A stretch of 34,807 nt of DNA from Hyphomicrobiales bacterium (lineage in GTDB: Bacteria; Pseudomonadota; Alphaproteobacteria; Rhizobiales; JAJFHB01), in NCBI GenBank assembly GCA_021775615.1, contig JAJFHL010000130.1, positions 1 to 34,807 on the forward strand. The letters run 5' to 3'. Below the pieces are notes generated by a model that worked only from the letters and a program-made list of their open reading frames with translations, made no database searches and had not been told where the DNA came from. Every line of letters begins with the position of its first letter. The stretch's first letter is position 1. The translations under genes were made by a program, and so were the position numbers. Shown here one piece after another: positions 16,182 through 23,717 of the stretch.

Positions 16182-16685
16182 TCAAAGATCACTGGCGTAT
16201 CGCAGCCGCCCGAACAGGCGGCGGAGCTGCCTCGCGGCACCGCGGCCGAGCAGCACCAGCGCAAACCCGAGCACCGCATAGACAAGTCCCGCAAGCGACA
16301 GCGGAACCGCCGGCGCGAAAGCGCGGCGGGTATCGGCCAGGAGCTTGCCGTCGGGCGAAGACATCACCAGCGCGGGCCGGGACAACGCGCCGGCGTTCTC
16401 CAGTGCGTCGCGCTGGCGCACCAGCCGGTCGTAGCGGTCGAACACCTGGAGCATCGACTTGCCGCGGTCCTTGAGGAACTGCTCATGTGAGCGGCCGTAG
16501 ATCGCCAGCGCTTCTTCGCGGGTGAGGGAGGCGCGTTGCGCATCGGCATCGAAATTGGCGACGATCGGCTCAAGCTCACCGATCGCGCCGCCAAGCCGCT
16601 GGCTGTACTGCTGCTCGAACTCCGGTGCCTGCGACAGCACCAGGGCCGCCGCCACTCCGACAAGTATATGGGCCCTGAACATCAT
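16182..16685 (-). CDS. DUF2937 family membrane protein
   Basis: About 167 residues from the ATG at 16685 (the frame is open further upstream, but that part is cysteine- and arginine-rich and overlaps the gap before the gene). An N-terminal membrane segment (FRAHILVGVAAALVLS) is followed by QAPEFEQQYSQRLGGAIGEL, the recognisable start of DUF2937 proteins, then a long charged helical stretch and a second membrane segment (about 130-152), and a basic tail. The function is unknown; the layout suggests a periplasmic helical domain held by two membrane anchors. It lies 43 bp after the small membrane-protein gene and converges on the Rieske gene with a 14-bp gap. Confidence 0.78.
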   Translation of the reverse strand: MMFRAHILVGVAAALVLSQAPEFEQQYSQRLGGAIGELEPIVANFDADAQRASLTREEALAIYGRSHEQFLKDRGKSMLQVFDRYDRLVRQRDALENAGALSRPALVMSSPDGKLLADTRRAFAPAVPLSLAGLVYAVLGFALVLLGRGAARQLRRLFGRLRYASDL

Positions 16686-16728
16686 CCGCGGTGCGGTCTG
16701 ATCCCTTCGCGAGGCCGGACACAGGCGC

Positions 16729-16908
16729 TCACGCGCCCTTGACGAGCACTCCGAACAGCATAATGCCGTAGGCAATGGCAAGAAGCAGCATGGCATTGCC
16801 GGACACGACCGGGATCGATATGCCGGCCATCGTCAGCACCGCAAGTGCGGCCAGAACAACGGAAATGAGAAAAACCGCCATGGACGGCGGGGTCAGTCTT
16901 ATGTTCAC
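16729..16908 (-). CDS. Small membrane protein, 59 residues
   Basis: A short gene starting at GTG (16906-16908), with a strong GGAGG 8-9 nt upstream. The product begins MNIRLTPPSMAVFLISVVLA and has two hydrophobic segments (about 10-30 and 38-56) separated by GISIPVVSGN, ending in VLVKGA. Function unknown. The good ribosome site, the even two-segment layout, and its place just before the DUF2937 gene on the same strand support it as a real gene and a partner of that membrane protein. Confidence 0.7.
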   Translation of the reverse strand: MNIRLTPPSMAVFLISVVLAALAVLTMAGISIPVVSGNAMLLLAIAYGIMLFGVLVKGA

Positions 16909-17084
16909 AGCGGGAGCCTCCTCTGAGTGTTCGTGCAGGCTCTGGTGAGCCGAATGTCGTCAGGTTTTCGCCGCTCCGGACAAATGGAATGGCAGTGCCG
17001 CATCCTGAGTGCAGCCTGTATAACATGTGGGCATCCAAGACGCACAACATGCAAGTGGCTCCGGGCATTGCAGCCGCCGGCGCA

Positions 17085-18023
17085 TCAGATCAGTAACTCC
17101 CCCCAGCCGTTGACGGACATCCGCAGGTTTCGGTCGAGCGACCGGATTTCCCCCTTGACGGTTGCCATCATGAAACCGCCCGTATCCCAGTTCCAGAGTG
17201 GGTCCTTGGCCACCGCTGAAGCGTTAAGACGATAGCGCTCGCCACCATGCTCGAAATCGACGATCCAGGCGACAGGCCACAAAAAGTCACCCTTTGCGGG
17301 TTTTTCAGTCTGGCTGATCTGAAAATCGATGGACGAGACCGGTGCCGCCGTTCCCCAGGTGGCCAGGCCCGCGAGCCGCCCAACCCGTTGCGACATGGAC
17401 GGCGATTCCTGGCTGTGCATGTAGAAGTCCCGGTCGGTGTCGGTGCGCAGATAAAGGCCGTTGAAGTTTTTCCACATGTCGTCGTAGCTGCGGGCGAACC
17501 GGTTCCAGTGGTCGAAGAACAGGGCCTCGTAGATCACCCGGCCCTGCAATGTGCGTCCGCCATACATCATGCGGGCGGCGGCTCCGCCGACCCAGAAATA
17601 TCCATTGCCGGGTTCGATCAGCAACGTGCGCTCGAGCGGATCAATCGAGACTTCGATCGCGTTGATGGGACTGGTCACGGTGAGGCCCGAACCTGGCGAG
17701 CCATCGAATCGATAGTAGTAGGATGATGGAACTTCCTCGAGCCGCCGGGCTCTGTTCTCGAAGCGGCCATGTCCGTGCAGCTCGAGAAATCCTTCACCGT
17801 CCGCATAGGCGGCAACGAAGTGGTCCGCCTGATACTCGTCGCCGTCGCGTCCCCTGTTGGTATCGAGGGCGAAATAGACCGAACCCTCATCATCGTGGCC
17901 GACAAATGAGACATAGTCCGAATAGTACTGGAGAGTACTGTTTGCCAGGGCCGGCCGCGCGAAAGGCAGGGCGCAGGCCCCGCCGATCAGGGCGCGCCGG
18001 GACAATCTGGGCCATTGCGTCAT
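17085..18023 (-). CDS. Tat-exported protein of unknown function
   Basis: A 312-residue protein with an N-terminal twin-arginine-like signal: LSRRALIGGACALPFARPALA, cleaved probably near residue 27 (given here as SRRALIGG plus an ALA end). The mature part is rich in beta-type and aromatic residues, with few cysteines, and shows no metal motif I can name. It somewhat resembles lipocalin-like or AttH/CrtC-like beta proteins, but I cannot place it in a family. It is the third gene of an operon with a P450 and a thioesterase (12-bp gap), so it may handle the same compound in the periplasm, for example by binding it. A Tat route would imply folding or cofactor loading before export. Confidence 0.65.
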   Translation of the reverse strand: MTQWPRLSRRALIGGACALPFARPALANSTLQYYSDYVSFVGHDDEGSVYFALDTNRGRDGDEYQADHFVAAYADGEGFLELHGHGRFENRARRLEEVPSSYYYRFDGSPGSGLTVTSPINAIEVSIDPLERTLLIEPGNGYFWVGGAAARMMYGGRTLQGRVIYEALFFDHWNRFARSYDDMWKNFNGLYLRTDTDRDFYMHSQESPSMSQRVGRLAGLATWGTAAPVSSIDFQISQTEKPAKGDFLWPVAWIVDFEHGGERYRLNASAVAKDPLWNWDTGGFMMATVKGEIRSLDRNLRMSVNGWGELLI

Positions 18024-18035
18024 GCCACCGGCCCG

Positions 18036-18515
18036 TCATGTCCGCCGGATCGCGATCGCCTGCGAGGCGAAGTCCGGTGGCGGCAAGCTCGCGTGATCGG
18101 AAACCATTTTGCCGATCCTGGCCTGTACTGCCTCGCCAAAGACGGCGGACTTTGGCGCACCGTCTTGAATCACATGCAATTGCAGCGTCTCCTGCACCGC
18201 GAGCCGTTCGCCGCTCTGGCCGTGCAGCATCTCGAAGCGCACGTGCAGGCGCTTGTGGTCGGCATCGAGCAGGCGTGCGTTCACCTTGAGCGGCGCGGCC
18301 TCGTGCGCTTCCTTGAGGAAGAACTGATGCATCTCGATGACATAGAGCGTGCCCTTGACTTGGGCGCGGTAGGCCTCGTCCATGCCGAGGTCGACCATCA
18401 GGGCATCGATGGCGTAGCTGAAGACGAGGCCGTAATAGGCATCGCGCATATGCCTGTTATAGTCGACCCAGTCGGCATCGACGGAGGCTTCGTAGACGAT
18501 CGGAAGAGTGATCAT
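18036..18515 (-). CDS. Hotdog acyl-CoA thioesterase, carnitine-pathway-like
   Basis: A 159-residue 4HBT-type hotdog protein. The N-terminus VDADWVDYNRHMRDAYYGLV has the D-x-N-x-H-M pattern of acyl-CoA thioesterases (D18, N20, H22), and ARLLDADHKRLHVRFEM follows. Proteins of this shape are often found with, or fused to, carnitine dehydrogenase, where the related CdhB acts on betainyl-CoA. That similarity is from memory of the family pattern and does not prove the substrate. The gene lies 7 bp after the P450 and 12 bp before the Tat-exported protein in one operon. Confidence 0.78.
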   Translation of the reverse strand: MITLPIVYEASVDADWVDYNRHMRDAYYGLVFSYAIDALMVDLGMDEAYRAQVKGTLYVIEMHQFFLKEAHEAAPLKVNARLLDADHKRLHVRFEMLHGQSGERLAVQETLQLHVIQDGAPKSAVFGEAVQARIGKMVSDHASLPPPDFASQAIAIRRT

Positions 18516-18522
18516 TGGCCGG

Positions 18523-19713
18523 CTAGAACCTCACTGGCAAAGCCTCGAGGCCGCGCAGGATCGGCATCTGCTTCCACGGCAGCCGGTCCGAGGGTGCGGC
18601 GATGGTCATGGCCGGAAACCGCTCGAACAGCTTGCGAAACGCGATTTCGGCCTGCATCTGGGCGAAGGGTGCGCCCATGCAGTAATGGGCGCCGGAACCG
18701 AACGCCACATGGGGGTTGGGTGTCCGTGCAATGTCGAACCGGTCGGGATCCACGAAGATCTCGGCGTCCCGGTTTGCCGAGGCAATGACCGCCAGCAGGA
18801 GATCGCCGCGGGCGATATGGGCGCCGTGCATCTCGGCGTCCTCCACCGCGAAGCGTTCGGTCGCGGACTCGACGGGGGCCGAGTACCGCAGCATTTCCTC
18901 CACCGCGGAGGCCGCCAGGCCGGGATCCTGCTTGAGTTTTTCGAGTTCGTCGGGATGCTGCATCAAGGTCATGGCGCCGGAGCTGATCAGGTTCACCGCG
19001 GTCTCGTGCCCGGCAATGATCAGCGCCGTCGCGGTTGCCACCAGTTCGTCCGGGGTCAGCCGGTCGCCATCGCTTTCTGCCGCAACCAGCGCCGAGATCA
19101 GGTCGTCTTGCGGGTCTTCGCGGCGCCGTTCGGTGAGGCGCTGCAGATAGCGCAGGAATTCCGACAGGATCACCATGTCAGGCGGCCCGGACGGCGATGT
19201 CGCCTGCTCGATCCATTTCGGCATCTTGTCGTGATCTTCGCGCGGGATGCCCATCAGGTCCGAAATTGCGATCAGCGGCAGGGGATGGGCGAAGTCGTGC
19301 AACAGGTCCGCTTCGGAACGGCCTGCCATGGCGGACAGAAGTTCGTCCGTCACTGCGGCGATGCGGCCCGCCAGATGCTCGATGCCGCAGCGCTTGAGGG
19401 CCTTGGCGGTCAGCCCGCGCACCCTCCGGTGATTGGGATCGTCATATCTGAGCAGGTTGTTGCTCATGATCTTGATTTCCCATTCCTCGGGCTCGCGCAC
19501 CCGGCGCCCCGCATTGCGCGGGTCCTTTGCAAAGCGCCTGTCCTTCAGGACCGCGACGACATCGTCATAGCGGGTGATCAGCCAGACGTCGCCGATCCCG
19601 TGGATCATGGTTTTGTGAACCGGCGCCTCGGCGCGCAGTTGCGCGTAATAGGGGAACGGGTCGGCCTTGTGCTGCTGCGACATGAGGTCGACGAAGGCAA
19701 TGTTTGACGTCAA
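18523..19713 (-). CDS. Cytochrome P450
   Basis: A 396-residue soluble bacterial P450. Oxygen-binding helix AGHET at 234-238, ExxR pair E273/R276 in EEMLR, and the heme loop FGSGAHYCMG with the heme-binding C345. The sequence is that of a class I enzyme, which would need a ferredoxin and reductase; none is in the window. It would hydroxylate or demethylate a small molecule. The start is a TTG at 19713 with AGGAG at suitable spacing; M11 is a possible alternative. It heads the operon P450-thioesterase-Tat protein. A rhizobial-type palindrome lies directly upstream. Confidence 0.92.
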   Translation of the reverse strand: MTSNIAFVDLMSQQHKADPFPYYAQLRAEAPVHKTMIHGIGDVWLITRYDDVVAVLKDRRFAKDPRNAGRRVREPEEWEIKIMSNNLLRYDDPNHRRVRGLTAKALKRCGIEHLAGRIAAVTDELLSAMAGRSEADLLHDFAHPLPLIAISDLMGIPREDHDKMPKWIEQATSPSGPPDMVILSEFLRYLQRLTERRREDPQDDLISALVAAESDGDRLTPDELVATATALIIAGHETAVNLISSGAMTLMQHPDELEKLKQDPGLAASAVEEMLRYSAPVESATERFAVEDAEMHGAHIARGDLLLAVIASANRDAEIFVDPDRFDIARTPNPHVAFGSGAHYCMGAPFAQMQAEIAFRKLFERFPAMTIAAPSDRLPWKQMPILRGLEALPVRF

Positions 19714-19725
19714 GAGCTGCTCCTG

Positions 19726-19773
19726 GAGCGGGATCAGGAAAAGTGGATACCGGTTTTCCGTCCGATCCCGCTC
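19726..19773. repeat. Hyphomicrobiales-type intergenic palindrome
   Basis: Arms GAGCGGGATC (19726-19735) and GATCCCGCTC (19764-19773) enclose a core with GGAAAAGTGGATACC and GGTTTTCC. The design is that of the short hairpin scattered through many rhizobial genomes (GAGCATGATC / AAAAGTGGGAACCGGTTTTC / GATCATGCTC). It lies between the P450 start and the metallo-beta-lactamase gene end, so it may act as a terminator for the upstream TetR operon. Confidence 0.75.
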
Positions 19774-19805
19774 TAAACTATCGTGATCTTGCCTGCGGAA
19801 TCACT

Positions 19806-20648
19806 CTAGCGCCAGTCCGCGACTGCTTCCGGGCTGATTATAAGAGAGAGCCGAGGTGAAATTTCAATCCTCCACTGCGGCTCGTCGGGCCAACTCGCGG
19901 CATCGCTGCGGATCTGCTCCAGCCCTGAGCGAAGGGCTTCGACGTCGCTGCGTCCAAGCAGAGGGGCGGAATGCTCGCCCGCCTCGTCGATGTCGCCATG
20001 GGCGCAGAAGATTTCGGTTCCGTCATCAATCAGCTCCCGGATCCGTTCCGCGTGCTCCAGATAGTCGGGCAGGGACGCGCCCGGCACCTGTCCGTAAAGA
20101 TCTCCAGGATAGATGAAGTCGGCCGCGAACAGGCGGTTTTCGTCGCGCGAGAAAAGTGAAATGGAATCTGTTGAATGCCCCGGCGTATGCAGGATCTGAA
20201 ACTGCCTGTCGCCGAGATCGATCACATCTTCGATGGCGATCCAGCTGCTGACGGCGAAGCTCGGAGCGTCGTTGCCTTCGTACGCGCCGAGAAACATCTC
20301 CTCCGTCGGCGTCAGGAGACCGTCCTGGACGCAGGCGCGGAGCATCGGCAGGTCGGCCACCACGATGTTGTCGAACTTCGTTACGTTGCCGAGATGGTCA
20401 AAGTGCATATGCGAGGGCACAGTGGTCAGGGGCCCCCGGGCGCGGCGATCGACCACGCCGGTGATGTCGCGGCAGAACGACCCCGTGTCGAACAGAAGCG
20501 AACCGGTTTCTCCGACGAACAGATAGCTCCAGTTCTGCTGATGGTAGAGCGGCTCGCCGATGGCAAACGTCCGCTCATCGATCTTCTGTACGGCGTACCA
20601 GTCGTCTTCGAAAAGTATACCGGACGCAAGATTTACCGAAGCGGTCAT
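19806..20648 (-). CDS. Metallo-beta-lactamase-fold hydrolase
   Basis: About 280 residues with the MBL-fold zinc motifs: PSHMHFDHLGN (the HxHxDH set), HTPGHSTDSIS with the third-position His, AADFIYPGD with the bridging Asp, and CAHGD with the last His. All metal ligands are present, so it should be an active hydrolase, of a thioester, lactone or phosphodiester type; which one cannot be told. ATG 20648 is preferred because GGTGAG lies 8 nt upstream; a GTG at 20660 in the same frame is possible. It follows the TetR gene by under 20 bp, and both diverge from the TMADH-like gene, so it probably belongs to that regulon. Confidence 0.85.
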   Translation of the reverse strand: MTASVNLASGILFEDDWYAVQKIDERTFAIGEPLYHQQNWSYLFVGETGSLLFDTGSFCRDITGVVDRRARGPLTTVPSHMHFDHLGNVTKFDNIVVADLPMLRACVQDGLLTPTEEMFLGAYEGNDAPSFAVSSWIAIEDVIDLGDRQFQILHTPGHSTDSISLFSRDENRLFAADFIYPGDLYGQVPGASLPDYLEHAERIRELIDDGTEIFCAHGDIDEAGEHSAPLLGRSDVEALRSGLEQIRSDAASWPDEPQWRIEISPRLSLIISPEAVADWR

Positions 20649-20667
20649 GTTATCGCTCACCGGCCCG

Positions 20668-21327
20668 TCAGTTCGTGTCGAGCGGGCCCTCGTTGGAAAA
20701 ATGCCGGGGAAAGACGCAAGTCAGATATTGCGAGACGCTGGCAAGCCCTCGCCTGCGGGACATGCGGTCGGGGTCCATCAGAATCGACAGCCACATGCCT
20801 TCCAGCATGGCGTCGAGCCCGGCGGCCAGCTTCCCGGCGTCGGCGTCATAACCGCCATCGGCGATGAGGTCGCGACACAGATCGACAATTGCGCCCAGAA
20901 AAGCATCGTCCGGGCGGCGGCTGATCCGTCTGTAGGTCGGGCGCGACTGGGCTTCGACCCTGAGCGCGAACCACGCCGCGATGGTGCGTTGGTTGCAAAC
21001 GCTTCGGTCAAAGTCGGACTTTACCAGCGCCCACAGTTTTTGCGCCGGACCAGGTGCGGCAGTGCGGAGTGCCTCGCGCCAGTTGGCCTCGTAAGCCGCC
21101 GACATGAACCGCAGGGTTTCCGCCAGCAGCTTCTCCTTGCTCTCAAAATGAAAGTTGACGATGCCGCGCGACAGGCCGGCGCCGTCGGCCACATCCGCCA
21201 TGGTGGTTGCCGCAAATCCGCGCGCGGCGATGGATGTGATCGTCGCCTCGATCAACTGCCCGCGCCGAACCTCCTTGGAGGCCTTGCGTCTGGCGGGCTT
21301 GTCGGTTTTCTGGTCGATCCCGGTCAT
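20668..21327 (-). CDS. TetR-family regulator (BetI-like)
   Basis: A 219-residue repressor. The HTH region (about 22-70) includes IAARGFAATTMADVADGAGL and GIVNFHFESKEKLLAE, close in pattern to BetI-type TetR proteins, and the C-terminal ligand domain is full length. The ATG has AGGA at good spacing. It starts an operon with the MBL-fold hydrolase and diverges from the TMADH-like gene; a palindrome, TGAACGTCCGTTCA, lies in the gap. It likely represses that gene and itself, and perhaps the Rieske gene with a related palindrome. The inducer is unknown; BetI responds to choline, which would fit an N-methylated ligand but is only suggestive. Confidence 0.87.
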   Translation of the reverse strand: MTGIDQKTDKPARRKASKEVRRGQLIEATITSIAARGFAATTMADVADGAGLSRGIVNFHFESKEKLLAETLRFMSAAYEANWREALRTAAPGPAQKLWALVKSDFDRSVCNQRTIAAWFALRVEAQSRPTYRRISRRPDDAFLGAIVDLCRDLIADGGYDADAGKLAAGLDAMLEGMWLSILMDPDRMSRRRGLASVSQYLTCVFPRHFSNEGPLDTN

Positions 21328-21392
21328 GCGCTATCCTGCTTCATTCGGTGCGGGAGGGTAGACCGTTAGGCGGGGTGGCACAATCCGATTGC

Positions 21393-21406
21393 TGAACGTC
21401 CGTTCA
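21393..21406. promoter_or_regulatory. TetR-type operator between the TetR/MBL operon and the TMADH-like gene
   Basis: TGAACG-TC-CGTTCA is a perfect palindrome in the 165-bp divergent gap, 66 bp after the TetR start and about 87 bp before the flavoenzyme start. It resembles the inner part of the palindrome at 14937-14958. Confidence 0.6.
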
Positions 21407-21492
21407 AAATGGATGGACACGGATTTGCCGGCCGTGGCATGTTTCGCCGCCTCCCGTTCAGCCGTCCCCACAACCAAAAAAGGTGCGGATCC

Positions 21493-23559
21493 ATGCGTGA
21501 CCCGAGATACGACATTCTCTTCGAGCCGGTTCAGATAGGTCCCGTCACCGCGCGCAACCGGTTCTACCAGGTGCCGCATTGCTGCGGCATGGGCCATCGC
21601 TATCCCGATTCCATGGCCGAAATGCGCGGCATCAAGGCTGAAGGCGGCTGGGCGGTGGTGTGCACCGAAGAGGTCGAGATCCATCACACCAGCGACCTCG
21701 GCCCCTATATCGAAGGCCGGCTGTGGAGCGATCAGGATATTCCCATCATGGCCAAGATGGCCGACAAGGTTCACGAGCATGGCTCGCTTGCCGGCATGGA
21801 GCTCGTTCATAACGGTCACCATTCCTACAACCGCTACAGCCGCGCTGTGCCGCTGTCGCCGTCCGACATCACGCTCGACAACGAGGATCCGGTGCATGCC
21901 CGGGCCATGGACAAACAGGACATCGCCGACCTGCGCCGCTGGCACCGCAACGCCGCGTTGCGCTCGCGCGAGGCCGGGTTCGATATCGTCTATGTCTATG
22001 CCGCGCACGACATGACCATCCTGCAGCACTTTATCTCGCGCCGGCACAATACCCGCACTGACGAGTATGGCGGCAGCCTGGAGAATCGGGTGCGCCTGTT
22101 CCGCGAGGTGCTGGAAGACACCAAGGAGGCGGTGGGCGACCGCTGCGCGGTGGCGGTCCGTCTTGCGGTGGATGAACTGCTCGGGCCCGACGGAATCGAA
22201 GCCTCCGGCGAAGGCCACGACATCGTCGCCATGCTGGCCGACATTCCAGATCTCTGGGACGTCAACATCTCCGGCTGGGATAATGATTCCCAGACCGCGC
22301 GTTTCGCCGAAGAAGGCTACCAGGAGCCCTATATCAAGTTCGTCAAGTCGCTGACCTCCAAGCCGGTGGTCGGTGTTGGACGCTACACCTCGCCGGACGC
22401 CATGGTGCGTGTCGTCAAGCAGGGCGTCATGGACATGATCGGCGCGGCGCGGCCCTCGATCGCCGATCCGTTCCTGCCCAAGAAGATCGAGGAAGGCCGC
22501 ATCGACGACATCCGCGAATGTATCGGCTGCAACATCTGCGTCTCCGGCGACTTCACCATGGCGCCGATCCGCTGCACCCAGAACCCGACCATGGGCGAGG
22601 AATGGCGCAGCGGCTGGCATCCCGAAATCATTCCGCCGGCGCAATCGGAAGCGCCGGTTCTGGTTGTCGGAGGAGGTCCGGCCGGCCTTGAAGCGGCCCG
22701 CGCGCTGGGTGCCCGGGGGCTGGACGTTGCGCTGGCGGAACGGTCGGAAGACTGGGGCGGGCGGGTGCCCAAGGAGGCGGCGCTGCCGGGCCTTGCCACC
22801 TGGAAACGGGTCACCGACTGGCGCATGGGCCAGCTCCACAAACTGCCCAATGTCGGTCTTTATCTCGCAAGCGACATGACCGCGGACGAGGTGCTCGCCT
22901 TCGGCGCCTCGCAGGTGGTGCTCGCCACCGGTTCGCGCTGGCGCCGCGATGGCGTCGGCAAGTCCATGCATCACGCGTTTGACGGTGGCGATGCCGGCCC
23001 GCTGATGACCCCGGACGACATCATGGCGGGCCGCATGCCCTCGGGCGACGGTCCGGTCGTCATCTATGACGACGACGGGTACTACATGGGAGGTGTCATG
23101 GCGGAGGCGTGCGTGGCGGCGGGCCTCAAGGTCGTGATCGTGACGCCCACTTCCGTGGTCTCGCCATGGACCGCCTACACGCTGGAGCAGCCTCGCATCC
23201 AGGCGAAACTGATCGAAATGGGCGTGACCATTCATGCCAACAAGGTTGTGAGTACGCGGTCCGGAGGCGAGCTGCGGATCGCCTGTACCTTCACCGGCCG
23301 GATCGAAACCATTGCCTGCAACACTCTGGTCATGGTGGCCGCGCGGCTTCCGAACCGCGAGCTTTATGATGCCGTGATGGCGCGGGTGCCCGAATTCGAG
23401 GCGGCGGGCATCGAGAGTGTGCAGCGCATAGGCGACTGTCTGGCGCCTGCCACCATCGCCGCCGCGGTCCATTCCGGCCACCGCTGTGCCCGTGACTTCG
23501 GCCGCAATGTGGATCGCGACGAGGTGCCGTTCCGGCGCGAGACGATCATGCTGGAATGA
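21493..23559 (+). CDS. TMADH/DMADH-like flavin and iron-sulfur oxidoreductase
   Basis: A 688-residue enzyme: an N-terminal OYE-type FMN barrel (1-335), a 4Fe-4S motif, and C-terminal nucleotide-binding domains (from VLVVGGGPAGLEAARALG). C30 in QVPHCCG corresponds to the Cys that covalently binds FMN in trimethylamine dehydrogenase. Cluster cysteines are C343, C346, C349 and C361. Y169/H172-type active residues are kept in VYVYAAHD. Two of the three aromatic residues that hold trimethylamine are changed: Y60 to E60 and W355 to D353. So it is in this amine/N-methyl demethylase family, which also includes stachydrine-pathway StcD, but probably does not act on trimethylamine. The ATG has AAGGTG 8 nt upstream. 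It is divergent from the TetR/MBL operon. Confidence 0.9.
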   Translation: MRDPRYDILFEPVQIGPVTARNRFYQVPHCCGMGHRYPDSMAEMRGIKAEGGWAVVCTEEVEIHHTSDLGPYIEGRLWSDQDIPIMAKMADKVHEHGSLAGMELVHNGHHSYNRYSRAVPLSPSDITLDNEDPVHARAMDKQDIADLRRWHRNAALRSREAGFDIVYVYAAHDMTILQHFISRRHNTRTDEYGGSLENRVRLFREVLEDTKEAVGDRCAVAVRLAVDELLGPDGIEASGEGHDIVAMLADIPDLWDVNISGWDNDSQTARFAEEGYQEPYIKFVKSLTSKPVVGVGRYTSPDAMVRVVKQGVMDMIGAARPSIADPFLPKKIEEGRIDDIRECIGCNICVSGDFTMAPIRCTQNPTMGEEWRSGWHPEIIPPAQSEAPVLVVGGGPAGLEAARALGARGLDVALAERSEDWGGRVPKEAALPGLATWKRVTDWRMGQLHKLPNVGLYLASDMTADEVLAFGASQVVLATGSRWRRDGVGKSMHHAFDGGDAGPLMTPDDIMAGRMPSGDGPVVIYDDDGYYMGGVMAEACVAAGLKVVIVTPTSVVSPWTAYTLEQPRIQAKLIEMGVTIHANKVVSTRSGGELRIACTFTGRIETIACNTLVMVAARLPNRELYDAVMARVPEFEAAGIESVQRIGDCLAPATIAAAVHSGHRCARDFGRNVDRDEVPFRRETIMLE

Positions 23560-23604
23560 GACTGCCTTCCGACCCAGGTGAAATGCAAAACCAAGCCTCA
23601 CATG

Positions 23605-23682
23605 TCCCGCACTTGATGCGGGACCCGGGGCGGATGGTGCCGCATCAACGTGTTGCCCTGGGCTCCGCATCAAGTGCGGGGC
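23605..23682. repeat. Inverted pair of palindromic intergenic repeats, likely bidirectional terminator
   Basis: Unit 1 (23605-23633) has CCCGCACTTGATGCGGG followed by ACCCGGGG; unit 2 (23656-23682) is close to its reverse complement (CCTGGGCTCCGCATCAAGTG). The whole can fold as one long hairpin. It lies between convergent genes, the TMADH-like enzyme and the TetR-Rieske fusion, in a 158-bp gap. Repeats of this CCCGCACTTGATGCGGG kind are common between alphaproteobacterial genes. Confidence 0.7.
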
Positions 23683-23717
23683 GTACACAGTGCTTGTGGG
23701 AAGGGCTGCGTGATCGC

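Noticed and set aside
21331-23688. 785-residue frame antisense to the TMADH-like gene
   Set aside because: It mirrors the strong codon bias of the real gene on the other strand, has low-complexity His/Arg/Gly-rich content and no motif.
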